Shown piece by piece: positions 1-7,781 of a stretch of 15,060 nucleotides of DNA. Position numbers and translations under genes: made by a program. The DNA is from JBECKX01 sp964468475 (GTDB lineage: Bacteria; Zixibacteria; MSB-5A5; CAIYYT01): assembly GCA_964468475.1 (NCBI GenBank), contig CAYXUL010000072.1:1-15060 (forward strand). Reading direction: 5' to 3'. Every line of letters starts with the position of its first letter. The stretch's first letter is position 1. The notes beneath the pieces were generated by a model. The model was not told where the DNA came from. It saw only the letters and a list, made by a program, of their open reading frames with translations, and ran no database searches.

Positions 1-2
1 AA

Positions 3-36
3 AAAAGCAGCCCCGCTGTCTTACGGGGCTGCTTTT
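3..36 (-). terminator. Rho-independent terminator of gdhA
   Basis: A perfect 13-bp inverted repeat (3-15 against 24-36, core GCAGCCCCG/CGGGGCTGC) encloses an 8-nt loop. Read on the minus strand it lies about 80 nt past the gdhA stop and ends in a run of T (the A run at 1-6). That is the classic intrinsic terminator layout. The other arm also ends in four T on the plus strand, so it could act in both directions. Confidence 0.9.
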
Positions 37-114
37 GTGGGAACCGTTAGACGGTCCCCGTACAAGATCGGTGTGAGGATCTTCGATCTTCGTACTTCAC
101 CCTAACACGGATAC

Positions 115-1527
115 TTAAACGACACCTTGATCCAGCATCGCGTCGGCAACCTTAACGAAACCGCCGATGTTGGCGCCGTTCACGTAGTTCGTGAAGTTTC
201 CATCCTTGCCGTAGATCAGGCACTGCTCATGAATCGCCTTCATGATACCGTGCAGCTTCTGGTCGACCTCTTCACGCGTCCAGTTGTAGCGCATGCTGTT
301 CTGTGACATCTCCAGACCCGAAACCGCCACACCACCGGCATTGGCAGCCTTGCCGGGACCGTAGAGAATCTTGTTATCGATGTAGATACTAATCGCTTCC
401 GGTGTCGACGGCATGTTGGCGCCTTCGCTCACGACATAAACGCCGTTCTTAATCAGATTCTGTGCATCCTTGCCGTTAATCTCATTTTGAGTCGCGGACG
501 GGAATGCGCAGTCAGCCTTGTGATCCCAGAGCGGGTTGTAATCGAACGAATTGTTAACCTGGGTATAGACAGCGGTTGAGAACTTGTCGGCGTACTCTTT
601 CACGCGGCCGCGCTTGATATTCTTGAGTTCCATGATGAAGCGCAACTTCTCGCGATCGATACCAGCCTCGTCGTAGATTATGCCGGTGGAATCAGAAATC
701 GTGACCGGCTTGGCACCCAGATCGAGCAGCTTCTCGATGGTGTACTGAGCCACGTTACCGGAACCGGAAACGAGGCAGGTCTTACCCTCAAGAGTCTCGT
801 TACGAGTGTTCAGCATCTCAGCCGCAAAGTAGGTTGAGCCGTAACCGGTAGCTTCCGGACGAATCAGGCTGCCACCCCAATTGAGGCCCTTGCCCGTCAG
901 AACGCCGGTAAACTCATTTCTGAGTTTCTTGTACTGGCCGAAGAGAAAACCGATCTCGCGGCCACCGACACCGATATCACCGGCGGGAACGTCGGTATTC
1001 GGCCCGATGTGACGGAACAACTCTGACATGAAAGCCTGGCAGAAACGCATCACTTCATTGTCGGATTTACCCTTAGGATCGAAGTCCGATCCGCCCTTGC
1101 CACCACCCATCGGCAGTGTGGTCAGGCTGTTTTTGAATACCTGCTCGAAAGCGAGAAACTTCAAGATTCCGAGATTAACGGTCGGGTGGAAGCGCAGACC
1201 ACCCTTGTACGGTCCGATTGCGCTGTTCATCTCGATACGGAAGCCGCGATTGACCTGCACTTCGCCGGAATCATCAACCCACGGTACACGGAACATCATG
1301 ACTCGCTCCGGCTCGCAAATGCGCTCCAGAACCTTAGCTTCACGATAAACCGGGTGCTTGTCAAGGAAGGGGATCAATGATTCGACGACCTCGAACACCG
1401 CCTGGTGAAATTCTCTCTCTGCCGGATTCTTGGCTTTAACCTTGTCCATGAAATCGGCGACGGCCGGTGTTGAGGGCTTGAACATTGTGTCTGTCTTGGT
1501 TTCCGAATCGGTCATTGTAGTACTCAT
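115..1527 (-). CDS. gdhA: NADP-type glutamate dehydrogenase
   Basis: Catalyses reductive amination of 2-oxoglutarate with ammonium to L-glutamate, normally with NADPH, in the cytoplasm as a hexamer; the main ammonium-assimilating reaction of this family. At 470 aa it resembles E. coli GdhA (447 aa) nearly end to end, with about 20 extra N-terminal residues rich in Ser/Thr/Asp. Visible family motifs: PYKGGLRFHP with K108, FKN with K132, the catalytic-lysine loop LPMGGGKGGSDFDP with K144, PAGDIGVGGRE with D184, GGSLIRPEATGYG near 218-230, the nucleotide-binding GSGNVA at 255-260, and S-D-S at 278-280 after the second Rossmann strand, as in NADP enzymes. The ATG is preceded by GGAG at 5 nt, which supports this start; M5 and M15 are less well placed. 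It is a single gene with its own promoter and terminator. Cofactor assignment rests on similarity only. Confidence 0.96.
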   Translation of the reverse strand: MSTTMTDSETKTDTMFKPSTPAVADFMDKVKAKNPAEREFHQAVFEVVESLIPFLDKHPVYREAKVLERICEPERVMMFRVPWVDDSGEVQVNRGFRIEMNSAIGPYKGGLRFHPTVNLGILKFLAFEQVFKNSLTTLPMGGGKGGSDFDPKGKSDNEVMRFCQAFMSELFRHIGPNTDVPAGDIGVGGREIGFLFGQYKKLRNEFTGVLTGKGLNWGGSLIRPEATGYGSTYFAAEMLNTRNETLEGKTCLVSGSGNVAQYTIEKLLDLGAKPVTISDSTGIIYDEAGIDREKLRFIMELKNIKRGRVKEYADKFSTAVYTQVNNSFDYNPLWDHKADCAFPSATQNEINGKDAQNLIKNGVYVVSEGANMPSTPEAISIYIDNKILYGPGKAANAGGVAVSGLEMSQNSMRYNWTREEVDQKLHGIMKAIHEQCLIYGKDGNFTNYVNGANIGGFVKVADAMLDQGVV

Positions 1528-1565
1528 GACAACTCCATACCTGTTTTTAAGGTAGTTATCAGCAG

Positions 1566-1585
1566 TTTGCGAAAATTTTCACAAA
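1566..1585. promoter_or_regulatory. CRP-type palindromic operator near gdhA start
   Basis: A 20-bp inverted repeat matches at 9 of 10 arm positions. Read on the minus strand its halves are TTTGTGAAAA and TTTTCGCAAA, i.e. TGTGA-N6-TCGCA, the spacing used by CRP-family regulators (TGTGA-N6-TCACA). It lies between the predicted gdhA -10 box and the ribosome binding site, with its centre about 8 nt downstream of the expected transcription start, which would fit repression. A similar site lies at 9364-9379. The regulator is not in the window. Confidence 0.5.
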
Positions 1586-1589
1586 TGCA

Positions 1590-1617
1590 AAAATAGGGCT
1601 GAACGCCTGCTCGTCAA
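1590..1617 (-). promoter_or_regulatory. Predicted sigma70-type promoter of gdhA
   Basis: On the minus strand TTGACG (plus positions 1612-1617, 5 of 6 to consensus) is followed after 16 nt by TATTTT (1590-1595, 4 of 6). This gives a start near 1583 and a 5' leader of about 55 nt. Confidence 0.5.
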
Positions 1618-1678
1618 GCGAAATATTAGATAAGACGGGGGATTTTTGGGTGTTTCTTGAGCATAATCGTCTTTCTAG

Positions 1679-1707
1679 TCGATTTCGTGATTCTGAACGG
1701 CTATTTT
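1679..1707 (+). promoter_or_regulatory. Weak candidate promoter for the phosphoesterase
   Basis: TCGATT (1679-1684), a 17-nt spacer and TATTTT (1702-1707) face the phosphoesterase gene. The -35 box matches poorly. TCTAG directly before it also precedes the TTGACT at 9470-9475 upstream of the beta-barrel gene. Tentative. Confidence 0.2.
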
Positions 1708-1752
1708 ACGTCCTAAGCGAGTTTGGTCAAGTCTGGATCTTGTCAATTTTTT

Positions 1753-1758
1753 GAGAGG
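1753..1758 (+). promoter_or_regulatory. Ribosome binding site deciding the phosphoesterase start
   Basis: GAGAGG lies 7 nt before the GTG at 1766. The frame is open from an upstream TTG at 1751, but starting there would place this Shine-Dalgarno sequence inside the coding region and leave the TTG without one. Confidence 0.65.
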
Positions 1759-1765
1759 TATATCA

Positions 1766-2626
1766 GTGCCGCGCTGCCTGTTTGTATCAGACTTACATGG
1801 AAGCACTGAACGCTATCAGAAGCTCATTGCGACGATTGCCTCGGAGAAGCCTGAGTTCGTCTTTATTGGAGGTGATCTGACACCCAACGCCTTCGGAGCT
1901 GCTGATTACGCCGGGAGCAACGGCGATTTCATCGGCGGTTACTTGGTTGCCGAATTCCGGAAGCTGAAGGCGGATCTCGGCGATGTTTATCCGCAGCTAT
2001 TCATAATCATGGGCAACGATGACGCCCGTACTGAGGAAACGGCAATCGAGCAAGGTGAGAAAGCCAGCCTCTGGCAATACGCTCATAATCGCCGGTTCGA
2101 GTTGGGCAATCATAGCCTGTACGGCTATCAGTATGTACCCCCCACGCCGTTTCAGCTCAAGGATTGGGAGCGGTATGATGTCTCTCGCTATCTCGATCCC
2201 GGGGATGTTTCACCGGAGGCGGGCTGGAGAAGTGTACCGGTTTCTAAAGAGGAAAAACGCTATTCGACCATAGCCAAAGACCTTGAAAAGCTGACAGAGG
2301 ATAATGACCTATCCGATGCTGTAATGCTGTTTCACTCTCCACCCCACAACACCAAGCTCGACCGCTGCAGCAATGATGGCAAAATGATCGACCACGTACC
2401 TCTTCCCCTGCATGTCGGCAGCATCGCCGTCAGGAGATTGATCGAAAAGCGGCAACCACTGCTGACGCTTCACGGCCACATTCACGAATCATGTTCCCTT
2501 TCGGGAAGTTGGAGAGATTCACTCGGTCGCACAATCACGCTTTCTGCGGCGCATGACGGCCCGGAACTGGCCTTAGTCAGATTCGATTTGAGCGATCCTG
2601 ACGGCGCGACCCGCGAATTGCTTTAG
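1766..2626 (+). CDS. Calcineurin-like metallophosphoesterase
   Basis: A 286-aa cytoplasmic protein (no signal peptide) with the complete two-metal phosphoesterase signature in order: D-L-H at residues 9-11, G-G-D at 35-37, G-N-D-D at 83-86, a lone metal-ligand His at 190 (FHSPP), and G-H-I-H at 237-240. Family members hydrolyse phosphomono- or diesters using Mn, Fe or Ni. The usual GNH is GND here, so the proton-donating His is replaced, as it is by Cys in YfcE-type (GNCD) phosphodiesterases; a phosphodiesterase is therefore more likely than a monoesterase. The substrate cannot be read from the sequence. The GTG start is chosen for the GAGAGG site 7 nt upstream. The gene diverges from gdhA and converges with the ATP-grasp operon, leaving only 20 bp between the stops and no clear terminator. 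Its neighbours do not indicate a pathway. Confidence 0.88.
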   Translation: MPRCLFVSDLHGSTERYQKLIATIASEKPEFVFIGGDLTPNAFGAADYAGSNGDFIGGYLVAEFRKLKADLGDVYPQLFIIMGNDDARTEETAIEQGEKASLWQYAHNRRFELGNHSLYGYQYVPPTPFQLKDWERYDVSRYLDPGDVSPEAGWRSVPVSKEEKRYSTIAKDLEKLTEDNDLSDAVMLFHSPPHNTKLDRCSNDGKMIDHVPLPLHVGSIAVRRLIEKRQPLLTLHGHIHESCSLSGSWRDSLGRTITLSAAHDGPELALVRFDLSDPDGATRELL

Positions 2627-2646
2627 TTGCGTATGATCAGGAAGGA

Positions 2647-5600
2647 TCAATCAGGGGAACAGGAGCGCCCTTGCTTGGCCGCCCTGCCCATTGGGAGTTC
2701 TCGAGCGGGGTCGGTGGGGGCGCCGATTTTGACTGCGTAGCTGGTTCTGTTTTTGATATCCTCATCAGTGACAAGATGGACATCGAGCAGTCGGTCGGTG
2801 CGATAGCCGGTGCGCTGGTAGTTGATCTCTGCAAGGCACAGGCTCCACGCATCCAGCCAGCTGCAGAGATTCTCGCGCTGCTGCGGCGTGCCGGAAAAAT
2901 GTATAAGCAAGTCGATGTCACTTCCCGGGCCTGCGGTCGTGTTCTTGGTGCTGCCGAAGACATAGAATCCCTTAACGCCGAAACGGTCGGGGTTCAGTTG
3001 CGAAGCGATCGCTTCAGCCATACTCAAACGCCACCGCCAGAAATTCTCCGGGGTCATCTCGTGCGTCTTCTCCGGCAGGTAGCCCAACTCCCCACCGCTG
3101 CGCCGTGTACTGATCACTCCCATCGCCTTCTCCAGGTCCGCGTTGAGCAAGACCTGCAGAATCTTGTCGTCGGTCACGCTGGGGACATCAATCACACGGA
3201 TTGTATCTTGAAGCTCTGCGAATTCCGGAATGACCTCCGTCAAGAGATTCCGCGACTTCAGGAGGAATTTTTCGTTGAAGATTACGTTATCGTCGTCGGG
3301 GTAAAGCGGCAGATACCGAATTCTGGACTCAACCAGGTCCTGGAAGAAATGTGTCCCGAAGGAAAGATCGGGTACATAATTGCCCCGCTGCCGGGCAATC
3401 TCGACCAATACTGCGGCATTGTTGATATCGGAGTAGGTGACATTCACGCCGAGCTTGATATCGCCGCGACTCCCCCACCTGCCGGGCCCCATCAAAATGA
3501 ACTGCCGCTTGGGCAACAACTGGTTCAGCCTGCTTACGGCTCTGCCCACTGCTACCATTTGTTGGCGGTCGGGTAACTCAGAGTATTTGAGCGGATCGAC
3601 ATAAACGATATGCGTTATATCAGGCACGCGGCCGTTCGAGATGAATCGGTTTGCCGTGAATACTATTCTGTCTTTGGGTACGTCGCGCGGTATCGGCGCC
3701 GCAGCGGATTCATCGACGGCGCTCTGCGGGCGGCACTGCAACAGATAGAAATCCTCGCCGTTATGAGCAAACTCGATATCAACCGCCGTGTGCAGCTTTT
3801 CCTCGAGAGTTCGCAGGATCGAATGCATCTGCTTTACAAACTTGGTGTTGTTCAGCAGACCGTCGAAGGTCACCACCGGGCGTTCTTTGTGCAAATCAAT
3901 TTCCAGTCCCCTTGCCGCGACAAGGCGGTCTTCCTTATCTAACGAAATTATCGAACTTACCAGCGGCATCACATCACCATGATCACGGAAAAACTTCTCG
4001 ACTTCGAGCGTCTCAAAGGTGTTTGCTTCCAGATTAATGACATCGATGAATTTAGGTGAATAGCGAATCATCTCATCACGACTGACATTAACCCGCAATC
4101 CCGGCTGACCCGGCGAAAACAGAATCGGGTAGTCATTGGCGGTTCGATCTACTGCCCTGGTACCGAGACCGGGCACCAGCCTGACCAGCCCATCCTCTCT
4201 CTTGATTCGCGGCGACCAGCGCAGTTCACTGCGACTGAAAGCGACTCCGGCAAACGCAGGCAGGAAGTACTTGCCGACCCGTTTGCCGATCACCTCCTGG
4301 ATGATCACAGCCATCTCTTCATGAAAATCAAGCAATCCACGCTCAGCGCGATATTCAAGCGGATCGGGGCCAAAGGTCGACGCATAAACCTCAGCGATAG
4401 CATCCATTAGCTGTTCGAGCCGTTTCTCTTTCGGACCCTGATTCGCCAGAAAGAGGCTCTTGTACTTGCCGGAGAATGCAGTGCCCATACGATCCTCAAG
4501 AAGGCTTGAACTGCGAACAATCAGCGGGACGTCACCAAAATCGTCGAGCACCACAGAAAAAGTTTTGACAAGCTCCGGTGGGAAATTGGCATTCTTGAAG
4601 GTGTAGACGACGTTGGGATATTCCAACCTGATCTGGTTGATTTCTTTATACTTCTGCTCGATCACTTCCTCGAAGTTGTTGAAGCTCATGAACTGGAGGA
4701 TGAGATCGGACGTGAGGTAGTACGCACGCGGTGTCTTGATCTTCTCCAGCAAATCATCGGCCTCGGCACCGCGTTTGAGCACCTGTCCTGCCAGGAACAA
4801 TCCTGCCGCTTTACCGCCCAGGAGTCCTCGGGAATCAGGAAGATAGACTACCTGTTGCAGCAGTTCGTACAGATCATTTAACTCGACGAAATTTTTCGCG
4901 ACATTGATATATTCCAGTTGCTCTGAAAGAATCCTCCTGATCAGGCTGGCAATCAAACCTCGACGCGTGGAGCGAGGCAGCTCCAGATTCTCTGACGGCG
5001 CCATGCGATGAAACCGCCTGATGGCATCGCTCAGGTTGGAAAATGTTGACCCCATATGTGAGAGCGTCTTGATCAGAAACGACAACTTGTCCTGTTGCAC
5101 CCATCTCTGGATAAAGGCCGAAATCTCACCCGCAGAGAGATGCTCCTCCGCGATTTGAAAAATCTGCCGGCAGCTCCTGTCGGTAGCTTCCGCAAGATTG
5201 CGTTTTGCGTGCGGAATATTCGAGTCTACCATCAACTCCTCATCATCTTCCGGCGTCTGCGCGGTGATTATCTGCGCCAGGCGCTTGGCTTCCTCAATGC
5301 CGCTCCACGACAGGAAGTTCAGCATCTTGTTGGCGATGTTGTGGTAGAGATTGAGGTCGGTACGATGCAGCAAATCGAGGACTACTCGCCATTCCGGCCG
5401 GGCATCCGTGCTCAGCTCCTGAGCTGCCGTCTGGTAATCCGAGTAAACGGTCTGCATCCGCTGATACGTGAGAAAACTCGCCAGGCGCTCGGCGATGGTG
5501 TTAATCAGCCGTTTCTCCTCCTTGAGGAAAGGACCGAAGTCCGCTTTTGGCATCTCCTCGATGTAGTAAATTTCGAGAGTACCAACCTTCTGACCAAGTA

Positions 5601-5865
5601 CGCTCACGGGCGCCTTAAGGGACCATAGTGATTCCTTGAAGTCATGCGACGTAATCACTTCCCTCTCAAGCCTTATGCGCACGCGGCAAATGTCAGGGTA
5701 CTGCCAGCCGGGAGGAATAGCTTCGACTATTGACTCACAGGCTTGCGCTATCGAAGTGTTGGGCCTGTTGAGCGCTTCCTCAATCCTGTAGAGACAATTG
5801 AGTTCCTTCTGGCGCTCCTGAAGGAACCAGAGGATTCTATCTGTCGTTTGCTTCTTCGGATCCAT
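2647..5865 (-). CDS. GAF-like / PEP-synthase-type ATP-grasp / nucleotidyltransferase fusion protein
   Basis: A 1072-aa multidomain protein. Residues 1-140 resemble the GAF-like sensory domain often found at the N-terminus of histidine kinases (IPPGWQYPDIC near 50-60, then GTLEIYYIEEMP and GPFLKEEKRLINTIAERL). Residues 150-335 look mainly helical. Residues 345-715 form a PEP-synthase/PPDK-type ATP-grasp domain: LLGGKAAGL at 348-356, PLIVRSSSLLED at 447-458, MAVIIQEVIGKR at 518-529 and LLQCRPQ at 708-714. Residues 735-890 match the C-terminal part of the neighbouring 584-aa protein, including G-T-H-F-F with H839. Residues 960-1035 are a nucleotidyltransferase domain: GS at 971-972, ten residues, then D983-x-D985, with D1028 as probable third acid. 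I see neither the phosphohistidine TSHxA motif nor a PEP-binding barrel, so this is not PEP synthase or PPDK. The ATG lies 8 nt after the upstream stop with a weak Shine-Dalgarno, suggesting translational coupling. Function unknown. Confidence 0.85.
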   Translation of the reverse strand: MDPKKQTTDRILWFLQERQKELNCLYRIEEALNRPNTSIAQACESIVEAIPPGWQYPDICRVRIRLEREVITSHDFKESLWSLKAPVSVLGQKVGTLEIYYIEEMPKADFGPFLKEEKRLINTIAERLASFLTYQRMQTVYSDYQTAAQELSTDARPEWRVVLDLLHRTDLNLYHNIANKMLNFLSWSGIEEAKRLAQIITAQTPEDDEELMVDSNIPHAKRNLAEATDRSCRQIFQIAEEHLSAGEISAFIQRWVQQDKLSFLIKTLSHMGSTFSNLSDAIRRFHRMAPSENLELPRSTRRGLIASLIRRILSEQLEYINVAKNFVELNDLYELLQQVVYLPDSRGLLGGKAAGLFLAGQVLKRGAEADDLLEKIKTPRAYYLTSDLILQFMSFNNFEEVIEQKYKEINQIRLEYPNVVYTFKNANFPPELVKTFSVVLDDFGDVPLIVRSSSLLEDRMGTAFSGKYKSLFLANQGPKEKRLEQLMDAIAEVYASTFGPDPLEYRAERGLLDFHEEMAVIIQEVIGKRVGKYFLPAFAGVAFSRSELRWSPRIKREDGLVRLVPGLGTRAVDRTANDYPILFSPGQPGLRVNVSRDEMIRYSPKFIDVINLEANTFETLEVEKFFRDHGDVMPLVSSIISLDKEDRLVAARGLEIDLHKERPVVTFDGLLNNTKFVKQMHSILRTLEEKLHTAVDIEFAHNGEDFYLLQCRPQSAVDESAAAPIPRDVPKDRIVFTANRFISNGRVPDITHIVYVDPLKYSELPDRQQMVAVGRAVSRLNQLLPKRQFILMGPGRWGSRGDIKLGVNVTYSDINNAAVLVEIARQRGNYVPDLSFGTHFFQDLVESRIRYLPLYPDDDNVIFNEKFLLKSRNLLTEVIPEFAELQDTIRVIDVPSVTDDKILQVLLNADLEKAMGVISTRRSGGELGYLPEKTHEMTPENFWRWRLSMAEAIASQLNPDRFGVKGFYVFGSTKNTTAGPGSDIDLLIHFSGTPQQRENLCSWLDAWSLCLAEINYQRTGYRTDRLLDVHLVTDEDIKNRTSYAVKIGAPTDPARELPMGRAAKQGRSCSPD

Positions 5866-5873
5866 AATGGCTT

Positions 5874-7628
5874 CTAGGTTTTGATTATGCCACGCCCCAT
5901 ACGCCCGTCTATCTTTATACGCAGCGGTGTGCGCAATTTGGCATAGCGTACGAATTCGGTTTCGGCAACGATCTCCTGAGCGTTAAGCCACTCCCATTTG
6001 ATGGGATGCCTCGCATTTTCCGGAATTGAAAAATAGCCTACTTGAGAGCTGATCACATTGTGGAAGAAGTGCGAACCTTGAGACGGTTCGATGTTCATGT
6101 CGGGAAGAGTTGTCTCCACAATAACCTTTGCGCCCGAAATCTGCCACCAGGCAACGGGAATCCCCGCCGGAGGGTCGGTTGTGCCGAGACGGCCAAATGC
6201 AATCAGCATGTAGGGGTGCCCCTCGACTGCAAGATGCTGATTCAGCTTCTCAAGTTCATTTGCGATCAAATACGCCTGCCGTTCGTCGAAGCGCTTCGGC
6301 TTAAAGTAAATTACATCCCTGATCGTATTTATAATTCCATTTCCCAGTACCCGCTCAGATGCTGCCAGCAGATCGGGGTGCTGTAGATCATCTTCAGTAA
6401 TCTCGACGCGTGTGTGTGACACAAACATTGGCCGTACCTGCAGCAGGTAGAATGTCGCCCTGCGAGGATTTTCATCATATACGGTCACAGCAAACTCAAT
6501 CTCCACTTCGTGACCGATTGCCTCCTCACATAACTTGAGCAGATAGCGCAGCATCGCATTCAGCGGTATGTCGTTCAGTTTCAATATGGGAGCGAAATTA
6601 ACAATGCGAGGGCCCTTACCGACCATGCCGGGAGTCACTCTGTCGTTGTCGGGGTTGTAGGTCGAGGCCACCAATTTGAGCGCACCGTCTTCCTCTGCAG
6701 CGTTTAAGGTCAGTCGCACCAGAAACTCAGTTTCTTCCAGCGGGTTGTAGCTCGTCGGTCGATCAAGATTGATCGCCCAGAACTTGGTCTGCGTTTGCAT
6801 CAGCATTGATTCGATCGATTTGAACGGAGGATTGGCTTTCGGATATGCCGGAGAGTAGCTCCACGACTTGCCGCCGTCGACTATTGTCTTTCCCAGCCCC
6901 AGCGCCAGATTGACAACTCCGTCCTCTGCCTTGGCGTGACCGGTCGGATAGAAGTTGTAGGAGCGGACCACCCCGGAGATGCCGGGATAGTAGCGGTTCT
7001 CACGCCTCTCGCCGACAACCTCCTGAATGATAACGGCCATCTTCTCCTGCTCTGCCTCAAGCTCCGTTGTCTTGATATACTCCCGAGCATCACGAAAGAA
7101 GGTCGAGGCATAGACGAACTTGATCGAGTCGGTCAGAGTTTTGAAACGACGGTCAGCATCCTGCTGGTTGTTTGGAATCATCTTTGTGGCGTACACACCG
7201 GCGAATGGTTCGCGCATCGTATCTTCAAACAAGCTGGATGACCTTACGGCCAGCGGCGCACTGATTTTATCGGAGATCGTGCGAATATCCCCGACGATCT
7301 CTTCCGGAAGAGTCGCCCGGATAAATGCGTTGGCAATCTCATCGTCACGCAATCCCTCTTCGACAACCTCGTAGAGGTTGTTGCGCTGCATGAAGCTATC
7401 AAAAATGGACGTAGCCAGCACCGTCATGCGCGGGACGTTCATCGTAATCGAGGGAAACAAGCTGCTTTCTACGCGCGGCAAGAGAGAGTCCTTGATGAAC
7501 GCCAGCCCGTTCGCTTTGCCACCGATTGACCCACTGCCAATAACAGTAATCAAACCCGACGTCTGGAAGGCTTCCCGATCAAAGACGTCGAGTTCATGTT
7601 CCGACCTGTTCTGCGTATTTTCCGACAT
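5874..7628 (-). CDS. PEP/pyruvate-binding (ATP-grasp) domain protein
   Basis: A 584-aa protein, paralogous to the core of the downstream 1072-aa protein but without its GAF-like and nucleotidyltransferase domains. It shows the PPDK_N-type ATP-grasp signature: GSGSIGGKANGL at 31-42, PLAVRSSSLFED at 125-136, MAVIIQEVVGER at 197-208 and FYLLQVRP at 393-400. The C-terminal domain (about 435-560) has GIPVAWW and G-S-H-F-F with H520, shared with the partner. The family binds ATP and, in complete enzymes, phosphorylates a histidine on a swivelling domain; that domain and the PEP barrel are missing, so the acceptor is unknown. The start chosen is the ATG with AGG 5 nt upstream. The frame extends upstream to a GTG at 7700, which would add 24 residues, partly hydrophobic, but without a good ribosome binding site. 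It probably shares an operon with the dehydrogenase upstream (153 bp away, hairpin between) and the fusion gene (8 bp downstream). Confidence 0.85.
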   Translation of the reverse strand: MSENTQNRSEHELDVFDREAFQTSGLITVIGSGSIGGKANGLAFIKDSLLPRVESSLFPSITMNVPRMTVLATSIFDSFMQRNNLYEVVEEGLRDDEIANAFIRATLPEEIVGDIRTISDKISAPLAVRSSSLFEDTMREPFAGVYATKMIPNNQQDADRRFKTLTDSIKFVYASTFFRDAREYIKTTELEAEQEKMAVIIQEVVGERRENRYYPGISGVVRSYNFYPTGHAKAEDGVVNLALGLGKTIVDGGKSWSYSPAYPKANPPFKSIESMLMQTQTKFWAINLDRPTSYNPLEETEFLVRLTLNAAEEDGALKLVASTYNPDNDRVTPGMVGKGPRIVNFAPILKLNDIPLNAMLRYLLKLCEEAIGHEVEIEFAVTVYDENPRRATFYLLQVRPMFVSHTRVEITEDDLQHPDLLAASERVLGNGIINTIRDVIYFKPKRFDERQAYLIANELEKLNQHLAVEGHPYMLIAFGRLGTTDPPAGIPVAWWQISGAKVIVETTLPDMNIEPSQGSHFFHNVISSQVGYFSIPENARHPIKWEWLNAQEIVAETEFVRYAKLRTPLRIKIDGRMGRGIIKT

Positions 7629-7722
7629 CTGCACCTGCGAATTAAGCTGGACTACTACTAGGATCGACATCCCGACTACAATATAAGAGCCGGATCGCAC
7701 GGCGAAACTGATATAAGTGAAT

Positions 7723-7750
7723 TCGGGGAGAGCTGCACCGCTCTCCCCGA
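7723..7750 (-). terminator. Intercistronic hairpin after the second dehydrogenase
   Basis: A perfect 10-bp inverted repeat, TCGGGGAGAG (7723-7732) against CTCTCCCCGA (7741-7750), extends by one more C-G pair inside to leave a 6-nt loop. On the minus strand it lies about 30 nt after the dehydrogenase stop. The following bases (ATTCACTT) are not T-rich, so it may be a weak or partial terminator, or an mRNA-stabilising hairpin that lowers expression of the two ATP-grasp genes relative to the dehydrogenase. Confidence 0.55.
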
Positions 7751-7781
7751 GATTTGACTTCGTAAATACCGGCCACTGAGC

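Noticed and set aside
2627..2646. A possible shared terminator between the convergent phosphoesterase and fusion genes
   Set aside because: Only a 5-bp stem (TGATC/GATCA) without a T-run can be formed, too weak to call.
2671..3576. A 301-codon open frame on the plus strand, antisense to the fusion gene
   Set aside because: It lies entirely opposite conserved ATP-grasp and nucleotidyltransferase sequence, and its translation shows no domain. Long antisense frames are common opposite coding DNA.
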